NCBI GenBank assembly: GCA_037355855.1
Contig: CM074760.1
Location: forward strand, 1,976,501 to 2,040,500
Length of the DNA: 64,000 nt
Reading direction: 5' to 3'
DNA from: Pseudo-nitzschia pungens
Lineage: Eukaryota; Bacillariophyta; Bacillariophyceae; Bacillariales; Bacillariaceae
The notes beneath the pieces were generated by a model. The model ran no database searches and was not told the origin of the DNA. It was given only the letters and a program-made list of their open reading frames with translations. Of the stretch, positions 54,594-64,000 are shown in pieces (position 1 is the first letter of the stretch; the number at the start of each line of letters is the position of its first letter). The position numbers and the translations under genes were made by a program.

Positions 54594-57186
54594 ATGTGGA
54601 GAAAAGCCTGTGCATCGCTCCTGTGTTCCTCACTCTTCCTGCGTCCGCTTTCCGTCGCCGCGTTTGTCCCACGATCGCTCGCCGGTTCCGCAACAATCTG
54701 GAACCAAAGCAGCACGAACAACTGCCAGGAACGCAGCAGCATCGGAGCAACCACTCGCAGCGCCATGACCACCGATGCAAAATCCGCCACCAGCGTGGAC
54801 GTCGAGGATCCCTACATCTGGCTGGAAGACGTCGAATCGGAAGAATCGCTCGACTTTGCCAAGGCCGCCAACGACAAGTGCCTAAAGACGCTCGGCGATC
54901 CCACGGAGGGATCGACTTACGATCGTGTGTTGAAGGTTCTCGAGTCGGAAGATCGCATCGCCTACGCCTCGTGTCCACGGACGCGATCCCAACCAAAACG
55001 ACCAGCGCATCTATTACAATTTCTGGCAGGACAAGGAGCACCCCAAGGGAATCTGGAGGAAAACCACCGAGGAAGAATACAATACCAGCGACAAACCCGC
55101 CTGGACCACGGTTCTCGATATCGACGCGCTCGCGGAAAAAGACGGCATCAGCTGGGTCTACAAGGGCAGCTCCCTCCTGCCACGGAGCAAGGATCCCACC
55201 AACGGGAAGATCGTGACGCGGGCCCTGCTCAAGCTCTCGCGCGGTGGATCCGATGCGGTCCACATCAAGGAATTCGACCTGGCCACCGGCGAATTCGTCA
55301 GCGAGGAGGACGGCGCCTTTCGCGTCGGGGAGGCCAAGACCCGCATCAGCTACAAGGGACGCGACGTCTTGCTGGTCGGATCCGATTTCGGGGAAGGTTC
55401 CCTGACGGATTCCGGGTATCCGAGAACCGTCAAGGAATGGTCCCGCGGAACCCCCCTCGAAGACGCCCCAACAGTCTTTGAGGGAGAAGCGACGGATGTG
55501 GCGGTGAACGGATACGTCGCCGACGAACGAAACTGGGGAGGAAACCTCTGGCAGGTCCACTCGCGGAGCATCACTTTTTACACCAGCAAGTACTGGTTTG
55601 CGAAGCTTTCCGAAGACCACTTGCTCAAGCCCGAGGATCGCCCAGAGGATCTGCCCGATGCCGGAATTCCGAGAAATGGAAATCCAAGACGACGCCTCGC
55701 TCGATTACATGGGAAACATTCTCTTTATCGAACTGAGATCGGACTGGACTCCGAAGGACGATGGCATCACCTACAAGCAGGGATCGGTCATATATTGCGA
55801 TTTTGAAAAGTTTTGGAGCGGCGGAAAAGCATCCGTCGACTACAGCGTTTTGTTCGAACCCACGGCCAAGACCGCGTACGACGGGTTCGGGGTTACCAAA
55901 AACTACCTCATCCTGTCCACTACGGACACCGTGAAGTCGAAACTGGAATTCTACAAGCTCGGGGACAACGGAAACTCGATCACGAAGGTTTCGGGAAGTG
56001 ACACCGAGGCGAAGATCCGTGCCGCCTCCTGCCGATCCATCGACTCCAAGGAGAACGACGAATTCTGGTTCACCACGAGTGGTTACACGACCCCAAGCAC
56101 CATGTACTCCGCCGACCTGAGCAAGATCGAGGAAGAGGGAGCTTGGGAGAAGGAAGACCCCTTCATCAAAGAAAAGCTCAAGAGCCTGCCTTCCCAGTTC
56201 GATTCCGACGATCTGGTGGTCGAGCAAAAGTTTGCCACCAGCAAAGACGGAACCGAGGTTCCGTATTTCATGATCCGGAAGAAGGACATCGAGCTCAACG
56301 GCAAGAATCCGACGCTCCTCTACGGCTACGGTGGTTTCGAGATCTCCCTGACGCCCCGATACGGCGCCACGACGGGTCTGGCCTGGCTCGAGCGCGGGGG
56401 TGTCTACGTCGAGGCCAACATCCGGGGAGGTGGGGAATTCGGTCCCGGCTGGCACCAGGCGGCCCTGAAGGAGAACCGCAACAAGGCCTACGAGGACTTT
56501 ATCGCGGTCGGCGAGCACCTGATCGATTCGGGCATCTGCAAGCCCAAGACGCTGGCCGCGCGGGGGGGCAGCAACGGAGGGTTGCTCATGGGCAACATGT
56601 ACGTGATGCGGCCCGACCTGTGGGGGGCCATTCACTGCGCGGTTCCCCTGCTGGACATGAAGCGCTTCCACACGCTCCTGGCGGGGGCGAGCTGGATGGC
56701 CGAGTACGGCAATCCCGACAAGGATTGGGACGACTTTTTGCACCGGTACAGTCCGTACCACAACATCGATGCGGACCGCGAGTCCTACCCTCCGATCCTC
56801 GTGACCACCAGCACCCGCGACGATCGCGTCCATCCGGGGCACGCACGAAAGTTCGTCAAGAAGCTCTGGGACATGGGCGAGGGCAAGGACTGGCCGGTGC
56901 ACTATTACGAAAACATCGAAGGTACGATAGAGAACGAGATACAAAGGATTCGTCGCCAACGGAACCAGTGTGCAGAACTCAAGGTGGTTCGTGTTTCGTT
57001 TGCGCTCCGGATTGTTTCGAACGTCTAACCCATTTCTTGCTCTTTGCTCGTTGCAAATATTGTATCGCGATTGTTGCAGGTGGCCACGGAGGCGCTGCCG
57101 ATGCAAAGCAGTCTGCGTTCATGACGTCTCTCGCGTTTGACTTCATGTTCGAAACATTGTCCGAAAATGCCAAGAAGATGGAGTAG
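54594..57186 (+). CDS. Prolyl-oligopeptidase-family (S9) serine peptidase, plastid-like presequence, two +1 breaks
   Basis: Reading with one base skipped at each of two points gives 810 residues. Residues 1-23 (ACASLLCSSLFLRPLSV) form a signal peptide, then AAFVPRS, close to the diatom plastid ASAFAP motif. The S9 propeller begins YIWLEDVESEESLDFAK. The first break lies at about 54967-54990, before NQNDQRIYYNFWQDKEHPKGIW. The second is near 55663-55668, between PEDLPDA and EFREMEIQDD. The catalytic domain has GYGGFEISLTP, ARGGSNGGLLMGNM (nucleophile Ser), STRDDRVHPGHARKF (Asp) and, after the intron 56922-57079, IEGGHGGAAD (His). S9 peptidases cut peptides after Pro. A plastid location with this domain is inferred. 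Both breaks need one extra base, and neither contains an intron. Confidence 0.88.
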
Positions 57187-58500
57187 AGAGTGCCTGTCAA
57201 CCATGAACATGTCATTCCGATTTACACAAAATAGAGTACACGTACTAAACATTGCAAAGAAGTCAGTCGATTGAACTGTTGTCGTATGTATTGTATCGCA
57301 CACAGCAGTGCTGTGACAGTGGCAAGATCCCTCTTTTGGTGATGTAGGTAATGTAGGAAATTCCAGGTCGTCCATAGATCAATAAAGGGTATTGATACAC
57401 GTAGACGAAGAAAGAAACACCCAAAACCGTTGATCGGTTCCCGCCGGCAACGTTAGCCTTCGCATCCAATTCTTATGTGATGAGCGTTCGTTGTCATCAT
57501 CTTGGATTCACTTCTTTGCAGAAATGACGGTAATCACGATTCACGGTCTTGCGGAGTTATGCTTCGGCGTGCATTGGTGACGTTGGGTCACCCTAATAAA
57601 AAATTGCGTAGACCGGGATGCATCAGTGCGTATATATCGTGTTCTCCGAGTACGGTTGGTCTTTTTGGTATCCTGTCCCGACTACAATTTGAGAGTCTAT
57701 GTTTTTCTGTCCACACGAATGAATCATCATCATCAATCTCCAAAAATAATTGTACCGGAATCATAGCTCGCACTTCCAACAATCGCACAAGCAAGACTTA
57801 CTGCTACCGTAAGTTACCGAATGATGATCGTTCGTGTTTTGATTGTGAGAGCACAGCGGACAAGTACCGGTATTATGCCATACCGGTATGGTAAACCTTA
57901 CGTAATTATTGTATCATTCATGGCGCCATTTCCCAACGCGTTTTAACGACTCGAGAGAACATGACGACGTTTGAGCTGGCAAGTCGTGGTTTCTTCCGGC
58001 ACTATTACAGGTCGGAAAAAATACACTATGAGCAATTACGGGTATGAAAGTATCGCGATACTTTATTTGTTTTCTACACGCACACAGTCTTTATCAATCC
58101 TAAAAAGCTTTCCACCGTCAACGTAGATTGAGTCCGGCTCGAGAAGAAAATATGGGGATGGAGGAGGAGTTTCATGCTCGGATGGAATGCGCTGGAGTAA
58201 GCTTTCGTAATCCCGTTGATAAAAGTGAACCATTTTACGAGCTGGAAATAATGAGTGAGCATTCTTCGTGTAACTACTTCAACGGTTGAACCTCTTCCTC
58301 TCATTGAAAAAAAAAGAGAACAACAACTGTAACACCATCTCGATTAAAACAACAACGAGATTACAAATAATTGCAACACAAAGGGAGCCTTTCGAAGCCT
58401 CTCGGCAATCCGAAATCACTCATAATAATAATAATTACAACAACAACAACAACAGCAACAACAAACACAACCGCAAACAATCAAACTTTACTCAATCAAC
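57187..58500. other. Spacer, no gene
   Basis: TACCGGTA words occur near 57867 and 57881-57888, followed by GGTAAACCTTACG (57889-57901). An AAC-rich leader, (CAA)n, lies at about 58438-58465, just before the next ATG. Confidence 0.5.
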
Positions 58501-60653
58501 ATGGCGGGGATGACTCAGCAGCAACACAGTCCCGGGACGCGAATCGCAGAGAGCTGTTCCGAGAGTGAGTATCACCGGGCGAACGAAGAAATCGAGCACA
58601 TTCTCGGTGCGACGGCGCCGAAACACATCGGTGAGGGTATCAGCCGTGGTATCGGGTACATTCTGCGCGGTGCAGTCGGTGCCTGCGGAGCTATTGTGGT
58701 GAGTGAATAAATGAATGAATGAATCGTGCGGAAATGCATCGGGTTGCGTGGTTGAGCGGAGCGGAGCGGTGGGTTTGGATGCGATCCGATGCGATGCGAT
58801 GCGATGCAACGTTCTCTGCAGTGAGCGCTAACGAACCATTTTTTTGGCATTCCATCGAATTGTATTGCGTTTTTGCTGTCGTTCGTGTTTCTTTTGGTCG
58901 TTTTCTATTTCCAACATGATATTATTATAATATCACATTTCGTGTTTTCGTGTGGGAATCAACCATTGACGCAATTTTCCTTCGTGAACTCTTTCTGCGA
59001 CGCGAATTCCATTGCAGCTCATTCCAACCGTAGCGGGAGCCGAGGGAAGGAAGGAATCGGGTGTCGTTGGGGGAATTGCCGGTGCCTCGGGAGGGATCGT
59101 AGCGGGTGTCGTACAGGGCGTGAATGTCCTGGGTGGAGGAATAGTGACGGGGTTTTCGCAGATTGCACGGGGAGTCACCGCGACGCCCACGGCTTTGATC
59201 GCACCCTCCAAGGGATACTGGTGGAACGGAGCGCTGGGAAAGTGGGTGCAGACCAGCCTGCTGGAGGAGGAACGATGGATCCAGACCCAACCGGTCGGCG
59301 ACGAGGACCTCCTGGGGCCGATCGTGGCATCGGACGACGAATCTTCGTGTCGGAGTGCCAAAACCGTCAAGGACACGTATTTTTACGACAAGCTGAATCT
59401 GGACTGCGATGTGGACACGGCCACGATCCAGCGACGCTATTTCGTCGTGGCGCGCAAGTACGCTCCGACGCGCTGCGGGGCAAATCCCGAGGCCGCCGCG
59501 GAGTTTCGGGAGATTGAGCAGGCCCACACGATTCTCACGAATCCGATCCTGCGGGAAAAGTACGACCGGGTGGGGAGGGCCCATCTGTGGGACGAAGACG
59601 ATAGCGACGACGAATCCGAAGACGAAGACGAGGTCGACCCCCGGATGCTGTACACCCTCCTGTTTGGATCGGAAAAATTCCACGACCATATTGGTGCGCT
59701 GGCGAAGGTGACGTCGTCGGCGCGAACCGGCTCGGAGGTCGAGACCAATCTCACCCTCGGCGAGATGAGACTCTTGCAGAAGCGGAGGGTAACCCGATTG
59801 GCGCTCCAACTCGCCGAGCGGCTTTCGGTATGGGCCGAAGACAACGATCCAGAACGCGCCCGGAAGAAGTGGGAGGAAGAGGCTTTGTTTTTGTGCGACG
59901 CGAGCTACGGAGATCGCTTGGTTCAAGTTATCGGAAAGGTGAGGGACGAAACTCGATGCGACTGTGTGCGTGTGATTTGTGACGATGTGTGATGATGTGT
60001 GATGGGTTGAGATTGACCGAGCGATCGACGCAACATTCGATATCGATTGGTGACTCTAACGCTCTTCGATATTCACGATTTGGAAACCGCAGGTGTACAC
60101 TTTTGCCGCGATTCATTTTCGAGGTTCCGTGAAGTCCGGACTGGGCATGCCCTCGGTGAGCCGATGGGCCAAGAAACATTACAACAAGCTGCAACTCAAC
60201 ACCAAGAACGCGATCGAAACCACCCTCAATCTAGGGGGCAGCGTGGAACACCGAGCGTTGCACCTGCAGGTCAGCACCGCCATTGAAAAGAGCGCCGGCG
60301 ACGAAGAGCTCGAGGAGGTTGCCATGGACGCGCTCAAGAAATCGTACCTCCGGCAAACCGCCGTGGAGCTGCTGTGGCAACAGACGGTGGTGGACATTAC
60401 CAGCACCGTGCACGAGGCCTGCCAGATGGTCCTCAACGACCTGAGCGTGGCGCCGGAAGTGCGAAAGGCGCGGGCGAAGGGACTGGAGGTGCTCGGGGGC
60501 ATCTTTGAGGCAGCGAAACGAAGCGACAGCGAGCCCCGTTCCCACAACGAACAAGAGCTGGAGCGAATTGCTTTCCACGCTATGCTGGACACGGTGTGGA
60601 GACAGGAAGTAGCCGCCACGAAGAAAAAGCGACACGACATGCTTTTTCCCTGA
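58501..60653 (+). CDS. DnaJ-X-domain protein with a J domain lacking HPD
   Basis: Exons are 58501-58698, 59018-59938 and 60093-60653, giving 559 residues. After about 35 polar residues (SEYHRANEEIEHILGATAP) comes an Ala/Gly-rich, glycine-zipper-like region (GVVGGIAGASGGIVAGVV ... GGGIVTGFSQIARGV), which might insert in membranes. The J domain begins DTYFYDKLNLDCDVDTATIQRRYFVVARKYAPT. Helix 2 ends APT in place of HPD, and EIEQAHTILTNPILREKYDRVG closes it. An acidic stretch (DDSDDESEDEDE) follows, then the DnaJ-X region (LYTLLFGSEKFHDHIGALA ... ALFLCDASYGDRLVQVIG), continuing VYTFAAIHFRGSVKS. Without HPD it should not stimulate Hsp70 ATPase, so it is a J-like or docking protein. Intron 1 carries GCGAT and GAATG repeats. 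A plant/stramenopile-type relative is known with HPD present, as I recall. Confidence 0.82.
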
Positions 60654-62533
60654 GCATTTACTATGCAGTCTTTGAATCCAAACCACAAATGGGTTGGAGA
60701 CGTAGTCACACAGTGCCCCCTGTTCCCTTGTGGGAAGATTCCGACCCCACAAACAGAGAACACCAAGCAGGAATTTTGCGGCATCCAACAGTGATCGACA
60801 AGCCAAGAAACGCCGTCACAGTGTTCCAGCGGCAAAGGACTGTGGAGACCCTCCAAACTCATGTTCGATCGTTGGTACCGTTCTGAAACGTTGGTATCGA
60901 AACGAAGCGAATGGAGTTGTGTCGGAAAGCATAGTCTCTCACTGGAATAAACATGAATTATGAGAGAGAAAACGGCAAATCGACTACAAAATGCGACACA
61001 GTTTCGTATAAAAAAGGAAACACTCTCGACCATTGTGTCGTGCTGCCATTGAATCGAAGACAAAGTCATGGCTACCATTGCCACAGTACAAGTGGTCTTC
61101 GAAACGAATACCGGAGGCATTCATTCATTCTGTTGGTGCATGCATCCGAGGATAAATTATCACTTTCTGTATCGAAAAAGATGTCACGACGAATGAATCA
61201 TGACGAATGAATCATTACGAACGAATCATTGGGAATATTCGTCTGATTCATGAAGGAGTACTGTTGCCACATCCTTTGCTCGATGAGACGAAGATCCGCC
61301 GCTGCAGCTCGCACACACCACTCCTTTAAAATTGGAATCTTCTTGTTCCTTCTTACTGGATGATCAATAAAGTAGTAGAACAAATCAGTGCTTTCTTTCC
61401 AGTGTCATCTCTCGTGCCGAATAGAACGAATCAAAGGCCAGCAACAGATAGTTTGTTGTCTCGAAACCACATTTATTTGGCGCAATACGGTCAAAGTCTT
61501 TCGGTTGATCAATGCTTCTTCCATCGGCTTCTCAAATGTCACATGCAGGAACAAGAAGCAGCAAGGAGAAATTTGAACCAGTACCAGCAGCACCATTGCG
61601 TCTAGCTAAAGCAGCAGCAACTTCTTCTTGCAAGCTGACACAGTTATATAAATCACTTTGCATCGTGAACTCTTATCTTTAGAAGTAGTATGTTGCATCC
61701 TCAGCCATATGAGTTGTGCTGTCCACAGCCATATGAGTTGTGCTGTCCATAGCCATATGAGTTGTGCTGTCCACAGCCATATGAGCTGTGCTGTCCATAG
61801 CCATAAGAGTTGTGCTGTCCATGTCTGTATGAAAAAGTAACCAATTTTAATCAGTGCTGCTACTAGTAGTACTACTAGCAGTAGTAGTAGTAACCTTACC
61901 CGTACGGTACCTGGCACTACATAATACTCTATGCTACTGCAAGTAAGTTAATCTTTCCGTACACATCATGAAAGTAAGATTTACCGGTAGATCTACCGGT
62001 ACCGTACACTTTACATGCCATTCTTACCGTACAGTGAAGGAAAGTAATTGGGGGACAGTGTTTGCGTATTGGGGGAAATCTGAAAAGAGTGTCATTGGCG
62101 CGCCATGGATTCGCGCTCAATATGAACATCGAAGAGAGTGTGTGCAGCTTCTCGAATGTTGCTGAGTGATGAGGGATGGCAAACAAAGAAATCATAACTT
62201 TGAATACTGGTAATCAGCACCGAACCTCACCGTAAACCGGCACGAAGTAAGCCTTACGACATCAGTATCAGATACGGGGAGTCACCGCATACATTCAACA
62301 CGAGTTGCACTTTTCGGCAGCACCATCCACCGGCGGCTCGTTCGATTTCGATCGCGCACACCGCATTCACTTGCTGCTGCTCTCACAGACGAGGACCCCG
62401 GGAACGGTTGTACCGTACGGTTCGGAAAGAAGGTTGCGACAATTCTTTTGCGCTGCATTCCGAAATCAAGTTCGGCAAACAGCGCATTCCAGATTTTCTT
62501 AACCCCGATCAAGGTAGAAACAGCTTTTGAACC
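60654..62533. other. Spacer with a 24-bp tandem repeat
   Basis: Contains five copies of a 24-bp unit (61703-61822) and, near 61890-62035, GTAACCTTACC/TACCGGTA words. The 24-mer creates spurious long frames on both strands. Confidence 0.55.
61703..61822. repeat. 24-bp minisatellite, five copies
   Basis: Unit begins AGCCATATGAGTTGTG and ends CTGTCCAC or CTGTCCAT. Copy boundaries are at 61703, 61727, 61751, 61775 and 61799. Copies differ at one to three positions. Confidence 0.9.
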
Positions 62534-63979
62534 ATGGGAATCAAAGGCCTTGCCAAACTTCTTTCCGACGAAGCTCCCGATGTGAGTTGGACAGGGAGGA
62601 CAGGATATTATGATTTGAAACAAAACAAAACAAAACAATGCAATGCAATGCAACACAATGCGAATGAGTCCGAGCTTTCTTTCCGTGACTGCGTTTTTTG
62701 CGTAAACAGGAGGGACGATGTCATCCGCGGTGCTTTCCTTCTTACCACAGCAACGATATTTGAGTTGCGGGTCGATGCAAGAGCCCGGATTCATTTTTGT
62801 CGTTTGTCTCACCCATGCCGTCACTCTTTGCTTGCTACACTATTTGTTGTTTCGATCCGCAACGAATGGCTTGCAACAACAACAAAAACATTAACAACAA
62901 CAACAACAACAACAACAAACGAATCGATCAATTGTTTTTCATCGACCGTGTCGATGGCGTCTCACGGAATGTTGCGTTGCGTTTCAATTCGCTTCGCTTC
63001 GCGCGATCCGCAACGGCGACGATCGATCGCAACGTTCCGCAATCAATCAATCGACCACCACCACCGCCACCACCGCTGCTGCCGCCGCTGCCGGACAGTC
63101 CATCCGAGAGGTCGAATTCAAATCGCTTCACGGACGCAGGATCGCCATCGACGCCTCCATGGCCATCTACCAGTTTCTGATCGCCGTGCGGAGCGGGGGG
63201 CCGAACCAGCAGGCCATGATGCTCACGAATGCCGACGGGGAGACCACGAGTCACATACAGGGAATGTTCAACCGCACCATTCGCTTTCTGACCGAGGGTT
63301 TGAAGCCGGTCTTTGTGTTTGATGGAAAGGTACGTGGGTACAGTTTAGGAACAGATACGATGTGCACTTGTTTTGGATCCGCGTTGTGGCAGAGGCTGTC
63401 TTTCAAAATGCGGGATGCTCCCCTTTGCGACTGCGACTGCGACTGCGACTGCAACAAATCATCAAACGAATTTCCAACAACCTTCTTTTGCGACCGTCAG
63501 GCTCCCAACATGAAATCGGGAGAATTGGAAAAGCGGAGGGAAAAGCGTCGCAAGGCCGAGGAGGAACTCAAGAAAGCCGCCGACGAAGACAACAAGGAGG
63601 AAATGGACAAGCACTCGAAGAGGTTGGCGCGAGCCGGACGCAAGGAAAACGAGGACTGCAAACGGTTGCTGCGGCTCATGGGCGTCCCGGTCATTCTGGC
63701 ACCCATGGAGGCGGAGGCCCAGGCGGCGGCTCTCTGCAAGGCCGGAAAGGTATACGCGACCGGCACGGAGGACATGGACGCCCTGACGTTTGCGACCCCC
63801 ATATTGATCCGAAAATTGACCTTTGCCAACCAGTCTTCCAAGGGGGCGCAGATCCAAACCATGAACTACAAAAAGGCCATCGAGGGTTTGGGATTGACCC
63901 ACGACCAGTTCGTGGACTTGTGCATCCTCTTGGGATGCGACTACTGCGACACCATCAAGGGCATCGGGCCCAAGACGGC
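62534..63979 (+). CDS. FEN1: Flap endonuclease 1 (FEN1), cut by the right edge
   Basis: Exons are 62534-62581 (MGIKGLAKLLSDEAPD), 63099-63329 and 63501-63979. The next donor (GTGAGT) starts at 63980, so the gene continues outside. FEN1 removes 5' flaps in Okazaki fragment maturation and base-excision repair in the nucleus, working with PCNA. Signatures are the N-terminal catalytic GIKGLAKLL, IAIDASMAIYQFLIAVR, GETTSHIQGMF, VFVFDGKAPNMKSGELEKR (across an intron), GVPVILAPMEAEAQAAAL, ATGTEDMDALTF and LCILLGCDYCDTIKGIGPKTA. Metal-binding acidic residues are visible in the ID, FDG, EAEA and TED segments. The visible part (about 252 codons) fits two thirds of a usual 380-aa FEN1. Introns 1 and 2 are full of tandem repeats (AAC, AATGC, GCGACT). 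Confidence 0.95.
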
Positions 63980-64000
63980 GTGAGTGCTATCGCGAAAAGG
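63980..64000 (+). other. Start of FEN1 intron 3, running off the window
   Basis: Begins GTGAGTGC right after AAG ACG GC of exon 3; the window ends inside it. Confidence 0.75.

Noticed and set aside
54562..57106. Long minus-strand frames (352 and 493 codons)
   Set aside because: They mirror the S9 peptidase in high-GC codon use. No start context or domain supports them, and the plus strand has a full peptidase signature.
58925..59926. 333-codon minus-strand frame
   Set aside because: Antisense to DnaJ-X exon 2; no conserved motif.
60179..61120. 313-codon minus-strand frame
   Set aside because: Mostly antisense to DnaJ-X exon 3 and spacer; no motif and unusual Ser/Cys-rich composition.
1..64000. 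tRNA, rRNA and CRISPR signatures
   Set aside because: No cloverleaf, rRNA-like or spacer-repeat structure was noticed in the spacers; a tRNA scan was not possible here.

Overview
This is nuclear DNA of a photosynthetic eukaryote, most likely a diatom. The evidence is single-copy eukaryotic housekeeping genes cut by short GT-AG introns (about 90-520 nt), no operons, and several N-termini that look like bipartite plastid presequences (signal peptide followed by a Phe at the presumed cleavage point). There are also protein types I associate with diatoms: a Cys-rich ectodomain with an RS tail, and an orphan family with a short conserved block. I cannot name the species.

Layout, left to right. 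1-274: 5' end of an unknown gene (minus). 1473-1949: elongin-B-like gene with a 17-nt first exon (plus). 2232-7349: 1705-aa acidic coiled-coil protein (minus). 8774-9754: secreted or anchored unknown protein (minus). 10833-11715: U2AF35 (minus). 12725-13584: repeat-filled fold-back element. 14195-15372: protein with two homologous halves (plus). 15623-16252: COX19 (minus). 17666-18312: Nudix hydrolase (plus). 18549-19700: four-helix membrane protein (minus). 20410-21525: single-pass RS-tail protein (plus). 23931-25103: divergent kinase (plus). 26109-27436: PGP synthase (minus), divergent from TRIAP1/Mdm35 at 28188-28606 (plus). 30544-32146: MFS transporter (plus). 32569-34345: CCT6 (minus). 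35332-38942: RecQ helicase (plus). 39382-43584: 5-oxoprolinase (minus). 44947-46805: plastid-type FBPase (plus). 47113-47859: orphan-family protein (minus). 48628-49695: VTT/TVP38 protein (minus). 50801-52337: nucleoredoxin-like protein (minus). 54594-57186: S9 oligopeptidase with plastid-like presequence (plus). 58501-60653: DnaJ-X protein (plus). 62534-right edge: FEN1 (plus).

The genes do not form one pathway. Small themes are mitochondrial intermembrane-space twin-CX9C proteins (COX19, TRIAP1), phosphatidylglycerol/cardiolipin metabolism (PGP synthase beside TRIAP1), plastid carbon metabolism (FBPase) and genome maintenance (RecQ, FEN1).

The most striking pattern is that six conserved genes (U2AF35, TRIAP1, MFS, CCT6, OPLAH, S9 peptidase) need a frame change to give family-like proteins. 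All eight breaks go the same way: one extra nucleotide. This is either insertion-biased sequencing error or widespread +1 frameshifting. The second pattern is that spacers are built from a small recurring vocabulary (AAGGTTAC/GTAACCTT, TACGAAGTA, TACTAGTAGTA, TACCGGTA), while many introns carry their own short tandem repeats.
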